This document shows positions 36,730-50,300 of a stretch of 64,000 nt of DNA, piece by piece. The DNA is from Kryptolebias marmoratus. Its lineage: Eukaryota > Chordata > Actinopteri > Cyprinodontiformes > Rivulidae. The first letter of the stretch is position 1; every line of letters starts with the position of its first letter. The stretch is taken from contig NC_051431.1 of the NCBI RefSeq assembly GCF_001649575.2, positions 20,162,860 through 20,226,859 of the forward strand. Direction: 5' to 3'. The translations under genes and the position numbers were made by a program. The notes beneath the pieces are model-generated. The model was not told the DNA's origin. It saw only the letters and a list, made by a program, of their open reading frames with translations, and ran no database searches.

Positions 36730-37425
36730 TTCATGCCATAGTTTTAGACTAAGATCATCTTATGCATTATGCGTAATCTCATGCAATATTGCAAGATGTC
36801 ACATTTAAAATATCTCCCGTTAATGACTGTCAGTTACTACTACATCAAATTTTCGCTTACTATCTGAAAAATTGACAGAGTTATAGCAATTTTTGTGTTG
36901 GCTAAGTTTGACTGGGTTTGGTAGTCATTTTAAATTGGTTTGGCTGCAAATGTTAATTGGTGCTAGAGGAACAACCAATGATTACTTTCTGAAAAAAAAT
37001 TTAAAATCCATTCAGTGGTCAATGAAATATTTTGCCAACAGACAGACAAAGTTGACTAAAATAGTTAATAGCAAAGTTTGAAAAAATTAGTGCTCGGAGT
37101 ATGTTTCAAATTACACTCAGCCACTACCACACCAAATTTAACCTCAATATCTGTAAGTGACTGAGTAAAAGCCATTTTGTTTGTGTTTTCTAAGAAGGCT
37201 TGGCCATGGTGGCCATCTTGAATAGTGCTGACTCCAAAAGGTAATCAGTTGTAGGTGTTTATCCATTTATTACTCTGACAGTTTCATTAAAACCTGTTTA
37301 TTGGCTCATTACATACTTTGCACACAGTAAACGAATGCACATATGCAAACAAAGACAAACACATACAGACTCAGGCAAAAGAATTATCACCCTTGGCCGA
37401 AGGCAAATGTGTGATAACAATCAAA
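36730..37425 (+). repeat. Dimer of the ~275-300-bp interspersed repeat (plus orientation)
   Basis: Two units begin with ctactactacatcaaattttcgc (near 36835) and cactaccacaccaaatttaacc (near 37121), about 285 bp apart. Each continues with a ttttgtgttggcta/ttgtgttttctaa block and a caaccaatgattact- or tatccatttattact-like block. The array ends in gacaaacacatacagactcaggc and attatcacccttggc. It is the reverse complement of the copies at 5305 and 12905. Confidence 0.8.
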
Positions 37426-37651
37426 AGTGACATGCAGAGGGAATTTTCTTTGTGGCCACATTGTAGGGGCAAAGGTGAGAAAGAGACTTAAAATATACCA
37501 AATGGCAAACTTTGTGTAAAGCAGCTGAGACATGGAAAAGACAGCTGATGATTAAAAAAAGGTTGACAAAAATGTGATTGCATTAAATTTAGTAAATGTG
37601 GATTTTCGCTTGCTGATACAAGAAAATCCAGTGTAGATGTTGGTGATGCAA

Positions 37652-37676
37652 TGTGTGTGTGTGTGCGTGTGTGTGT
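37652..37676. repeat. (GT)n microsatellite
   Basis: About 12 GT units with one GC interruption. Confidence 0.95.
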
Positions 37677-40600
37677 TTATGTTTGTGCATGCGTTCAATG
37701 CTGTGCATATTTGTGTATGTGTGTCTGTGAGAGTTGTAAAGCAGGCTCCATACAAGAAACTCTCAGAGCCAATCAATAGCTGGAAGCTCTTATATCTAAA
37801 AGTACCAAACACTGTGATTACTTTTAACTCTCACAGGGAGAAGGATCACTGCGTCTCAGTGCCATGATGCAGCCGGGCACAGATAGTAAAGAACGCTCAC
37901 TCTATATTGTTATCTAGCACTGTCAATCTCTGAAGGCCACCGTGAATGTTGTAGGACTGCAGTAAGGGCAAAATAAGGAAAGGAAACGAGGTAGAGCTCT
38001 GAACGGATGCTAATCTCCCCCCAGGGGGGCGGCAGACAGTCCAGTAGCCTGTACTTCAGTCAAACAGAATGACAGTAAGTCATCTCACACCGAGTCCATC
38101 TGGTGCTCACCTAGTCATGAGCTGGGACCATTTTCACAAACAAAGCACAAATGTTACCTGCAGGCATGGTGCACCTATTGTTAGCATAAATCCTAGGAAC
38201 ATCCAGAGACACCACTGAGTTCATTCAGTAAAATGTTCTCTACAGAATACTTCACCTTTTATGAAAGCAGAACATCTTGACCTGGCTTCCTCAGTAAATC
38301 AAACTAATGTATCATGGAGCACGCATTGCTAATTTCTGTCAAAACTACTACCACAAACGACCTAATCTGGGCAGAAAGAAGGGTCACTGTGACATTTTGT
38401 TGGCTGTGTGCAAAGACGTGCAAATGCAGGTAAAGATGCAAAACAAAAAAACAACTATGCAGCATGAAAAAAAAAGTAATAATATAAAAACCTCACTATG
38501 TTGTGGGAAATGATGCATCCAGTTCATCATACACCAGATTCTATTACCCATTCTTTTATTATACTAAACAAAACTCTCTTTATTCAAAATGTGATATTTT
38601 CTGGTCTTTTAAACCAGGAGTTCTTTATTCTGAGCCATAAATAGGTAATGCATCTCTCAAAGTGTAATTATTGTTTGATTCTCGCCTGACTGGATTCTGA
38701 AGCAGCTTACAGAGGGGTGCTGAATAGACAGCTCCTCCAAAGGTCTTGCCTGACAGGAAGTGAGCTGTTTAGTCTCACTGATACCACCTGCTGGCCAAAT
38801 CCCAGCTGGTCATGCTGCAGTATATCATTTGTCAAACAATAAAACAGGCTATGAAATAAAGAAAACTATTCTTTATGATGTAAAAACTAACAAAATTACA
38901 TCCAGTTTTATCCAATTTATCTGTGATCATGTTTATTTTTAAAGAGTAAACATGCTACAATGTTGGTACTTCATGTAAGTAGTTTAAGCCTATAATGCAA
39001 ACAGTACAGGATTATGGATTTTCTTTGTAATCTCCATACATAATTCTGTATATGGCTTTATTTTAATGTATATTTGAGAAATTCAATACGACAACACATG
39101 ATAGAGGTCATGCTTTATGTACTGAATCCCACCTCAATAGTATATTTTGCAAATAGCAGGGATTTGAATATTACAAAAAGAGTCCTACAGTTTCTCAGGT
39201 TCTTTTTTTAAACATTCCACTGAATCCTTATTTAGTCCAAGGGGTTTTTCATTTATGTCTAAGAATAGCATTGTCAGATAATCTGGATTAATCCTTCTGC
39301 ACTGCCTTGTGGGATTGGATGGCATAGTGAGGTAGACTTTACTACTCTGTCTGATGGCTGTTCCCTTACTGATTTACACGTGTGCCTTTTTCCTTCAACA
39401 AGGGTGAGAATAAAATGCATCTTTCCCATGTTATCAGAGAAATAAATGGGTGATTATGTTGCTGCAGGCAGCTTGTTTATTGACGAGCTGACCATGTTGG
39501 ATAATCTGAGTTGTCAAGGTCACAGTGAGGGAGGAGATTCAGCGTTCACATGCTGAAAACACAGCTTTGTTAAACAGAGAAAGTTTGGGAACCACTGGTC
39601 AACAAGTAAGTCATAACTTGAATACCATAAGGGAGACACTTAAAAATACATTATTTCTCTCATACATTAATTCACAAACCTTTTGATTTTCAACTAAAAT
39701 CCACAAAGGGCCAGAATCAAAAAACATTTAGGCTCTATCACGGTCAGCATTCAATAAGCTTCATTTGGGATGAATCCTGACCAGTAAACACTTTTTGCAG
39801 CCATTTCGGAGTTTCTTGTTTGGAGGAGTTTTACCAGCTATCAGAAAATATTTCTACTGAATGATACTTCTGTGAGGTGTATTTACTTGGACTTCTTGGT
39901 TAGAGATAAGATTTATGGCAAAACCTTATAACTATTTTTACACTTTTGTCTTTTGAAGTAGTTGAGTTAGTATATAATTGCAAAAGCCCAGGACTTTTCT
40001 CATGACTGTAAGACATTTTGTTCTAATTTAAAAACAAATACCTTCATTCAGACAGGATTGCGGAAATCCCCTCCCAAAACACTGACATATCCAGCAGATG
40101 GCAATAGACTTAAATTTAGAAACAGGTCAATTTTTTGCTTGTCATCTTTTAAAGCAGTTTTGATCAACAGTTCCTCAGGTTTTTCTTTGGACTTTGGCTG
40201 CTTTTTCAGACATTTTCTGTGCTTTTTTTGAACCTGACCAAGACAGGGTTTTGTGCGGTGACAAGCTGCTGGTAACAAAGTGATGAAAACTGACTTAAAA
40301 CTGGTTCTTTGCTGAGTTTATTATGTGTCAACATAACACTGGTTCATCCTTTGAGTTTAAGAGCTTTTAATGGTGGAATGATTCATAGGTCTGAGTTAAA
40401 TGAATTGAAAAACAAAACAAATGCCAAAAACAAAAAACCCATCTAAAAATGCTAAGGTAGTACATTAAATCATACACTTAAAAAAAACAGCCAAAGTCAA
40501 AAGAAAAATCTTGAAAGGCCTTTAGAAAGGCTGAAAAACTGTTAATCAAGACCACTTTAAATTTAGTAAGTAGGTAAGTTGGGTGTTGCAATTTCTATAC

Positions 40601-40772
40601 GCACAATTTTGACGTTACAAAGTGGGAAATACAAAAAATGTAAATGTAAGCTGAATGTCACAGGGATGAAGGCTTACATGAGTAATAACAAATGGCAACA
40701 TAAAAGCCAGGAACATGGACAACGTTTCCCAGAAAGAACAAACCGACGACACATGGAACAATCACACAGCTC

Positions 40773-40800
<28 letters not shown>
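40773..40800. repeat. (CA)14 microsatellite
   Basis: An uninterrupted CA run followed by tatgag. Confidence 0.98.
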
Positions 40801-40803
<3 letters not shown>

Positions 40804-42299
40804 GAGGACCAAGTGAAACAAAGCATATTAAAAGCCTACAACATTTTACAAAAACACAACAGTCGCGAGTGAACGTGACCGATAGAAGAAAAAAAAGGAA
40901 TGAGGGCTGCAAATAAAGACAAAATAAGTCCAATTATAACAATGAGCAACACTGTGAGGGACAGATATGTTCAGCATTGAGATGACCTCCCCAAAAAATG
41001 AGAAAGTGAAATACAGATGGCCTTCTGTGTGTCTATCACGTGTGCATGAATAAAAGAACAAAGTACAAAATGTGCTGACATTAAAGCCCTCATTTTAAAA
41101 AACCCCTCTACTTCCTGATTCTGCTGCAGCAGCAGGACAAAACTAGGTCAATGTTTCTTTAGCGACAAACCTCCAACACATACATCCATAATTATGAAAC
41201 AAAGCAGAAAGGAAAAATATGAACAAACAAAAGCTTTATATATAACAAAAAGCTTACCTTTAATCCTTATACTATTGTAACTATTACATCTAACCTTTTT
41301 GTTGGTTTTGGTTTGACAAAAATCAAGAGACTGAAGATTGTTGCTGGAGAAGTATGTAAGCTACATGAAATAAATAAACAAAAAAGTGGACTTTATCAAA
41401 AATGTAAACAATATTTGGTTCTTTCCAATAAATTTAACTTTAAACTATTTGCTTTTTTGAGCTAACATAACATGAGTACAGAAGAACTGTCCTTTATGTT
41501 TTAAAATTTTATCAATAAAAACAAAAGTCACAGCTAATATTTTTAGCTTGAATGCTAACTTTATCATTGCATACCTGTTGAGAATATTAGTCAATGTGAC
41601 ATACAGCTTGATGTCATTCCACACTGTTTAACAAAATGTTGAAATCTTTGACATTAATTTCACTACAGTAGAGTGCAGAGATTTTAAAAATAAATAAATG
41701 ACAAAAACAAATTGAAATAATTTGACTGTCGGATGTATGACTTTGTCTTTTTATAAGAACTAAAATGATCGATTTCTTTTCTAATGAAACGTCAGTGTGT
41801 GAATTGACATTTCTAGTTTAAACTGGGTCCGTTACTGATGATCAGAACATCCGTGACTTATCACATCCATGATGCTGAACAAACAATAGACAGCTGCTGC
41901 GCTCAGAGAAATGTTGCCAGAAGACGAGGAGGTCAGGTTTCGCTGATCTCTCCAGATCTAGCCCACATCCAGATGGTTTACTGTAACACTACACTGATGA
42001 CATTCCTGTAAGAGCTGCTTATTCAAAGCTTTTTAAACATGCATTTTGTTCTGATTCTAATCAAATCGAAAATGCATGAATGTTGCCCTTTCAATCCATT
42101 TAAATTATAGGGAAGAGATGAAACAATGTACTTTATTTTTGATGAAAAACACATCTTGTGGTTAATTTACCAAATTGACACTAAAATTACAATATGCACT
42201 GTATGTAGTTGATTTCTGAATTTTCTTTTTGTCTAAACCACTTTCCTTAAAACCTCTCAGTATCACTGATATCTTTTTTTCTATTGTTCCATATTACCA

Positions 42300-42730
42300 T
42301 ACTACAAAATAAAAGCTCAGCTGTCATAGAATTATTAACAGAGGAATACTATTCTGAAATTGTTCCACTATTTTCAGATGTAGTTTTTTGCTGAGTGATA
42401 AACCTCTGCCCATCTCTATTTCTGAGATATTCCGCCTCTCTAAACTGCTTGTCTTATACTGACATGTTGCCATTTTTCCTGATTAGTTTCAAAATGCTCC
42501 TCCAGATGTTTCCCATTTGAACCACTTACTTTTACAGCCTTTTGTTGCCCCTGAGATGTGTAAAAAATTACCTTTTTTCCCCAGTTACAATTTATTAGTT
42601 TTACAATTTGTTATGTTTACTGTTTCATTGTGAATAAGATGATTTTCTGAAATTTGCAGATTAGTCTGTTTTTAATTTACATTTCACACTATGTCCCAAC
42701 ATTTTTTTTTTTTTGGGAACTGAGGTTTAG
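42300..42730 (-). mobile_element. End fragment of a DNA transposon (tcccaacattttttt terminus)
   Basis: The right end reads gtttttaatttacatttcacactatgtcccaac, then a T-run and gggaactgaggtt. This is the terminal inverted repeat of a fish DNA transposon that usually ends gtcccaacttttttggaattgggg. Inside, on the minus strand, is the decayed 5' start of its transposase (ctgagaaatagagatgggcagagg, a relic of the Met-Gly-Arg-Gly start) and the block attgttccactattttcagatg. The family is probably Tc1/mariner. The opposite end of another copy lies at 55726-56120. Confidence 0.7.
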
Positions 42731-43103
42731 TAAAACAACCATGACTGAGAAAAGAAGCCTCATCTGTGTCTTTGTTCAATGTGCTTTCAAGAATCTAAAA
42801 TTTAAATCTGTGTTCAGTTTTCATTTTAGTTGACAGGGGTATTAAAAAAAAATAGACCAGCTATACAAGTTATATGCCATATAAACTAAGTCCATATTCA
42901 TTCTGTGTTAAAACGTTTACCAGTGGCAGTGACTCACTAAAACTGAAAAAAAAGCCTAGGGTTTAAATAAGGCAGGCTTTGTATATTAAATGACAGGCTT
43001 TAAATGAGTGATGAAATCAGGGATTGGTTGGAAAGATATTGATTGACCCCCGCCATGACAAACCCTCTATCAGAGCCGTTGCCGCAGAGACAGTCTTCCT
43101 CAC

Positions 43104-43181
43104 CATCAAAGTCAGGAGCAGTCTGACCCCGCTGTCTCACGACCACATGTGAGCCCCAGGTGCTGCTTTTAGCCTGACAAA
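43104..43181 (-). other. Exon-like segment of unknown gene
   Basis: On the minus strand the acceptor cattgtgtttttcctag and the donor gtgagg bound 78 nt. Only one frame (phase 1) is open, encoding CQAKSSTWGSHVVVRQRGQT and then APDFDG. Phase 1 does not fit gramd1b's phase-2 junctions, so if real it would be non-coding, part of another transcript, or an exon with a partner not seen here. A second strong donor (gtaagtg) lies at 43224-43230. GC and CpG content here (43040-43270) is above that of the intron. Confidence 0.2.
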
Positions 43182-43299
43182 CTAGGAAAAACACAATGCT
43201 GAGCCCCACAGAGGCACGCAAACACTGCCTTTACACTTACTGATGACGGGGCTGCCGTGCCGTTTCAACCCACAAGGCCACTGAGCAGATAGCGTTTGT

Positions 43300-45592
43300 G
43301 CTATTTTGAGTTTCACAAATTATCTATGTCATGCCTGGTCAGGAAGCAACAAGAAGATGTCAAAAAAATTTGCAACACTTTCCACTGATGCAACTGCGGA
43401 ATTTGAGCTTTTTCAGTTGCAAAGTACGTCTGTGAAAGAAAACCTGACAGCCTTGATAACGTCAGCAAGTTTAGCTCCCACAGACATAGACTCATATAAT
43501 GATAAAAAAGAAATCATGAGGTTTATCTTTTGATGCATCTTCTGGGTGGTCTAATGGGTGGGCGTCAGGGTTATTATTGAATGGCACTAACACGCAGCAT
43601 TAGAGCAGGAGGTGTGCCGTACAAACATTCAAATTAATCATCAGGGGCTATTATGCTCAAAATGTTATTAAACGCACTCTAAATTGCAATAAAATTCTAC
43701 CAGTATCATAAGAAAAAAAACTCCAGAAAATCCTTAATAAATCTCTCTAATTCAACCATCTGTGAGAGATTTTTCAGGTTTTTATTGACAGGACTGCATG
43801 CGGATTTGACTTGAATGAACTCAGAACAGCAGACAGAAAATTTCAGAAATCCATCCAAGTTATTTTTAAAAGTCATTTTTTAAAATTTTTATGTCAACAA
43901 AACATCTTTAATAAAACTAATCAGCTTTTAAAATTTAGTCAAAAAGGGCAAATGATAATACGTCTTTCTTCTCCTTATAGTGTACCATTAGATGAAGCTG
44001 GATAAAAATGTTGCTCAGGTAGACAACAAGGGCAAACCAAGTTATTGTTTTATTTGAACTGTTTGCAGGTATACTGAAGAGTTTGACAGTTTTATTTTGC
44101 TTCCAAAGCAAACACTTTCCTCTCTTAACCACTGCTGCACAATGTGCATAATTTAGGCCCCCTTCACACTGGATGATGACCCCGCTATGTTCTCCACAAC
44201 CTATTAAGATATGGCTGAATCACAGCAAATTTACAAAAAGCTCCTTCAGCGTGAGAGCAATCATGACCCTGCTATAGTCTTAGTACTCGCCAAAAAGGCT
44301 TTATTTCCTGCTGTCTTATGCCTCCCCCAGATGCTTTCCTGTACCCTCACCATACTCTATACGCCCGCCCTGGCACGACTCTCAGACTGCATCAGGATGC
44401 AGCTACGTGTCAGAAGCTCCAAGTTTTGGATATGCTGTTACTGCTTCAACAACAGTTTCCCTGCTCCACCCAGGCATGTTCAAAACCCTCCACAACCTAT
44501 CACACTTTATCACAAATAATGGAGAATTGTCTGTATTCCTAATATACCCCTGAAGACCTCAACAACATCCTGAAAAGACCACCCACATTCTGGCTGTTTA
44601 AGTTGTAGCAGTATGCAGAAAAATTTTATGTTAAATGCTAAAACAAGCTACTTGGATCTAATTGGTGTTTAAGTCTCATTTTAAACAGGACCTTTGTGGC
44701 AATTGTAGCATAAATGTCAACAAATGTATTTTATTACATTTGTTACCTTTATGTTTACTTTTATTTCTAATGATAAGAAAACATTTAGATATTGTTTTTT
44801 ACTATCATTTGTTTTTATATGTAAGCTGCTAACATAAGAAAAACAAACACACACAAGAGGGAAAACAAAAGACAAAAAGATTTCAGCATAGAAAATTTGA
44901 ATTTTATTTCATACTTTTCCAGATTTTGAAACTACTAAAATCAAATTTTATACTTTAAGACAACATACAAATTTAGTAAATATTGCATTGATTTACTTTC
45001 ATGTTTTTATGTTGTAAATAAATTTGTGAAGAAAATGGTCTAAGATGTAACTTTTATCTTGACTGTAAAAGTTCTTAAGAGTAAAATTTTGATTTATTTA
45101 GAGGTTAGATCCAACACAGACAGAACCTGCTGTGAAAGTGTTGCTGCAGGTACTTTAATTCACGTATGTGCTGTTAAAGCATGCATAATACTCAAGTCCA
45201 ATATGTTCCTCCTGTAGGGAAACACAGGTAATAAATATTGGAACATGACCAAAATAAAAAAAGGCTAAACTATTTATTTTTAGGGACATTCAGGTTATCC
45301 AACACTGCTGTGCAGCGAGACTGAGAGCAAGAAAACAGCCTCAACTAAACAAAAACTAACAGAAAAACACAATATATGTCCTTTGATGTATTTTTTTCCC
45401 CACATCAGCAGTGACATCCTTCCTGCCTTTTAAACTCTACAAAAGTTACATCATATTTTAAGGTTAAATCAACTGAATATCCCTGGGGTTAAGAATGAGA
45501 ACAATCATCCATTGTCACACAGAACATAAATCTACACCACAGTAAAGATCAACTTAAGTCCAGTTAGTCTTATTCTTTCAGTAAGGCCTTTA

Positions 45593-45639
<47 letters not shown>

Positions 45640-46925
45640 ATTTTAAAGCTAAAACCAGCTTAGTTTGACATTTCTGCAAAAGACAATACTGACAGGAAGT
45701 CAGTAAATGACGCAAGAGCAGAACAGCTCCCTCTCATGGTGGCTATAAGAATAACATTTTCATTTGTGTCAAAAAAGGATGAATGTATTAAGATTAGGGA
45801 TTTTGTTGTGTATGAAAAACACAAGATACATGAGCATATGCAGAAAATGCTGTTGTTTCATTTTTGCTTTAATGACATGACACAGCCCAAAACATCTGCG
45901 GTGTGAAGTGTCTTATGCTTGTCGAGTTATAGCCTACCTTTGAGGTTTCCATATCACTTTCTTCCACTTCTTTTGCTTGGCCTATCAGTGAGGGTAAAAA
46001 AGAGGAAGTGAGAAGCTTTGGTAAAATCTCTGCTCTTCGATACTTTATGATGCGATTGTCCTGGTTACGACTACGCTCAAATGTTCGCGTACAGATGCCA
46101 AATTTCTTCCAGACAAAAGAAGTCTATAATTTGCAAAAGGAAGAAAAATAAACAAATAAACCCCCAAAATAAAATGATTCAAGCTATTTTTTTTTTTTAA
46201 AAGAGTAAGAAGCTATTTGGATGTCCTTCCTACAGTCTGTGCGGATAATGTTTTTATAAAGAGCTTTGTCTTCAGGAAAACCAAGAACTGAATTTCAATT
46301 GAAAGCTGCAACAACATCTATAATTTGCTCTTTTTAATTTTTTTTTTTTTTTCATTTGGAGGTGAACAGGGGCGGTGGACGAGGGAGGGGGCGGAGTCTA
46401 TCTCTTAGGGCTCATGTTTCACATATGCTGCCTACATACTGTAGGTACATTTGTGTGTTGGTGCATTTTAGTAAGTCAACAATCAGATTGCTGCTGAGAG
46501 TAGACCTCTCATTCTAGTGCCACCGGTGACTCAACCCCGAGTACCCACTAGACCCAATGAATCACTATGATCAGTAGCCCCCAGCCACTCCTCCATCTAT
46601 CCAATCAATTTATTTTGGCTGAGGCACCAGGTAATGCATTTGGCTTTCCAGTAAGAGCAATTTCTTCCCACTCCTTCACCCCTGACTGAGCTTCACAGCA
46701 GCTATTGAGAAGTTTCATTCGGCTGCGGAGTACCTTTTACAGATCCTCGGCCTGGTCTGTGAGGTAATCAAATCTAATATTTTCTCACAAAGAAATTGAT
46801 TAGGTTGGGTATTACCTGCTGAGAGTCAAGGTAATTCAGTCAGTCTTCCTGTCTGCTTCCTTATGGAAGCCAAATAAATGCAAATTCCATAAATGCTTCT
46901 AGATTCTACATTAAAAAAATCTTCA
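43300..46925. other. Intron, no gene identified
   Basis: No exon was recognised. The ATT microsatellite at 45594-45639 and T-runs at 46190 and 46340 are the only clear landmarks. The plus-strand frame around 44211-44519 shows no domain. Confidence 0.5.
45594..45639. repeat. (ATT)15 microsatellite
   Basis: About 15 uninterrupted ATT units. Confidence 0.98.
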
Positions 46926-46929
46926 CGTT

Positions 46930-47340
46930 GATTAGTGACAGTGACCGTTGCACTTGTATCTCACAGGGCTGCGACTGCTGCCGACAAATTCGGCATTTGA
47001 GAGGCTATTTTCAAAATGTCTCAAACGTTTGCAAGAATTGCAAGCTACCTCCTTTGCAAAACAAATTTTTGCAAACAAAAAGTCTTCATGAGCACCTGTC
47101 TCAATTTAGTTTCCCTGAATCAGACAGCCTGAAAAATATGGGACAAATTTATGAGAGTTTGGCAATCCATGAAATCAAACTGACTGGAGACAAAAAAAAG
47201 AGACTGAATTGTGATTTAACTGAGACAAGATGAAGACATTTTGTAACTAAATTGCAACAATTTTTCCTGTCATTTTCAGGAAATGTTGCACAAATGTTGC
47301 AATTTATTTGCAGTTAGGCATGTCTGCAAATGTGTCATAA
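46930..47340. repeat. Possible interspersed repeat (shares a block with 13895-14060)
   Basis: The block gtatctcacagggctgcgac is shared with 13910-13930. The segment goes on with many ttgcaa, aattgcaa and tgttgca words and ends near ttgcagttaggcatgtctgcaaatg. An open frame of 101 codons crosses it on the plus strand but resembles no domain I know. Confidence 0.4.
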
Positions 47341-47344
47341 GTAC

Positions 47345-50300
47345 CAAATAAATACCATATTCTCTTACAATTTTCTGTCTCCAGGAAGTTGGCAACAGTC
47401 GCAGATCAGTGAAACACGGACATGAGTAAGTTTTCCTTTTTCAGATGTAGGAAAAGAAGGAACCCAAATATGAGTACTGCATTATGTCTCTGAAACAGCT
47501 CATAAAACAGATTGCAGTTTTATGTAACATGATAATTCCAACTTTCTAGTAACAGAAAACCTGCATTTGACTAAGAAATTTAGAGTTAATATCTCCAAAT
47601 CTTCTCACAATTGTTTCAGAGAACAATGATGATAAGGTTGTTTAAACAACCTAATACTGTTTAATTATTTTACTTGACTAAGAATAAAAAATAAAAAGCA
47701 TAAAATTATAAAACTTTTTTTAAAGAAATACTTTTTTTTATGATTTTGAGATAATAAAAAAACAAAAAACAAAAACAACAATCCAGGGTTTTCTTATATG
47801 CAGGCTCGATGGGCCACCAAGGAATATCTAAAATAATATTAAATATTAATTTATTCAGAGAACATAATAGAATTTGGGCACTGTTCTAAATTGTGTCCTT
47901 TGTTTTGTTGCCAAAAATTAAAGACAAACTCACATTTGATTACAGATAACCTATAGCTCAATTTGTTAGGAACCAGTGGTAATAAGTGATCCGGACACTT
48001 TATTTTAACTCTGTAAATCTCAAAAAATGAGTTTATGATTCTTTTTTTTTTTGCTGTGCGCTACTTGACGTCAGGAATAGTCAAACTATAACTGATTGAC
48101 AGGATAACCAACAAATTGGCCAGCAATGATTATTATTATTATCATTAATAGTCTTTTTTTGTTAAATATTATGTTTTTTTTTTTTTAATTGTTACTTTAC
48201 AAATACCTTTCATACAATTTAGAATTAATCCCAATGGGTAGGTGGTGTGCTTTTTGTCAAAAATAATAATAGTGCAGTGTTGGCATGCTGAGCTGTGGGT
48301 TGAAACCTTAAGTGTAATTTGTGAGATTAAAGTTGCTGATGAATACATGAGCTTTACATTGTGAGTCACCAGAACCCAAGTGATTAGGTATCAGTGGTCG
48401 CCTGCTGATTGGAAACGCATGGCCAACTGGGAAACAATATGCTCTGTAACTCGATGTAAAAAATCTGAAACCTGGATATAATGTGGCTTCATTTTAAGCA
48501 AACCCTACCATTCATCACACCTGTGACCAGTCCAGACAGATATACACCAATGCTTTATTAGGCTATGTACAAACTGCGAATATGCTGCCAGGTTAGCTCC
48601 AACAGTGGACAGATACTGACAGACCAGACTATGAATAATAATCGCTGAAAGACAAAGAAAGCTCTATACTTAGTTTTTATCCTATCAAATGGCATATGTG
48701 CATGGCACCTCTCCTTGTGTAACACTGCAGTAAGGCAGATGTCCACCCAGTGTGAAAACAAGACCGTTCACAAAAGCGGTAGGTGGGTGTGCCAATGACA
48801 GACAGATCTACAGAGAGGGGAACATAATGAATCACCTTCAGAGTGGCTCAAACAGCTGGCTCAGAAATACAGACAGCCGTGTAACGTTTGCCACTCGGGT
48901 TCAATTTTTTGTGGAGAAGGAGGTTTAATGATCTGAAAACAGGGAGAAGTGAACTGAAAAAAAAAAAAGGAAAACTAAAAATATTCCAACAAATCCATCC
49001 ACAAATGGAAAAGCGTAGATAAGGACACAAATCCTGTTCTGAGAATTGGCCAAAGTTAGTTACTGTATCTACCGCAGGTGTTAAAAAGGTCTTCGTGTTT
49101 TAGCAGGAGTATGACATAATTAATTTTCCATTTTTATACAATTGCTGCTTTTCTAAGCGAATCATTTTTCTTTATCTAGAAAAGACTAATGTATATTTTG
49201 AAGAACTGCAACTGATTGTAGACATCAAGCTAGAAAACATGTCAGCAAAATATATTAAAAGTTTATCCTCATCAATAAATCTGCATGCCTTAAGTCACAA
49301 ATGGAAAAGACTAAATAGACTTCAATGAATGGAAGGGTATATTATTTCCAAGTACCATGCAATCGGAACTATGACGTTAAATATCTCACGTTTTCCTAAT
49401 TTTTACATATAAATTCAGATTTTAAGACAATAAAATAAAAAGTTTAGATTTCCAAAAAGCAAAAGAAAAGGGGAATGTCAAAAATTAAAATCTGTGCTTA
49501 ACTAACACCTCTGTCAAAGCAGAAAAGGTGATGAAAGACATTCTACAGCAGTAATAATACAGAATGTCTTTTTAATCAGATAATAAAATTTGATCAGGAT
49601 TTTTGTTTGACAAACTCTTAATTTATGTTTAAGGTTTTACATTGAGTTTTTTGGGAAAAAACCTTGAAGACTTGAGGAATGTCAAGAGTGATATTGCAGT
49701 TTTTTGCAGTTTGTTCATGACCCACCAACTCATTTACTATTAACTTTACCGCTTCTTGTCATTAAATGGTTTACAGGTACTCATTGCAATGTAATGTGTC
49801 CTTAAATTTAAATGCCAAGCTCTGTCTTTTTGGTGCTCACCCCCCACTGTTTGATCTCTGATATTTATTCTTGACAGTTGTCTATTTTTTTTTTTTGCAT
49901 TTAGCAGCAAATTCACTCTTGCATTTTGACCACAACATTGTCTCCTCAATTCTATAATTGTCTGATTCCGCCACTATGGCCAGCCTAATGTAGGTCAATG
50001 ATGTGACTCAAACTTCCATGAGGTTTTCATCAGATTTAGCTGAGTGTCTTGTTTACATTGACAGCATACCCACGTTTCAGAACTGCATATCAATATATCA
50101 GGAAAACTACTGGAGTAAACTGTTTCAAATTGTATCATTGACATAGTTCTTTATATTTTATTTTATAGTTTGCAATGAGTAGCTTTAAATGTTGTATTAT
50201 AATCTGATAGACTCCAGTTGCATAAATTAAAAAAACAACTGATTAGTAAATTTTAATGAGCATAGCGGGGAAAAAAAATTATATGTAATTTATGCATTTT

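Larger units (their letters stand above)
37430..42295. other. Intron, no gene identified
   Basis: AT-rich intron with (GT)n at 37652-37676 and (CA)n at 40773-40800. Donor-like sites on the minus strand near 38109 and 38155 have no convincing partner. No transposon was recognised. Confidence 0.5.

Noticed and set aside
38100..38175. Minus-strand ATG-AC-TAG/gtgagc and ATGCCTGCAG/gtaaca possible first exons
   Set aside because: No CpG island, no coding bias, and only a few codons each; the first would fit phase 2 but has no other support.
43000..43221. Minus-strand 73-codon frame with a signal-peptide-like start
   Set aside because: The frame opens with TTG, not ATG, and no ATG exists near the start, so a small secreted protein is not supported.
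44211..44542. Plus-strand open frames of 102 and 74 codons
   Set aside because: No domain, no splice signals, and amino-acid content without any recognisable pattern.
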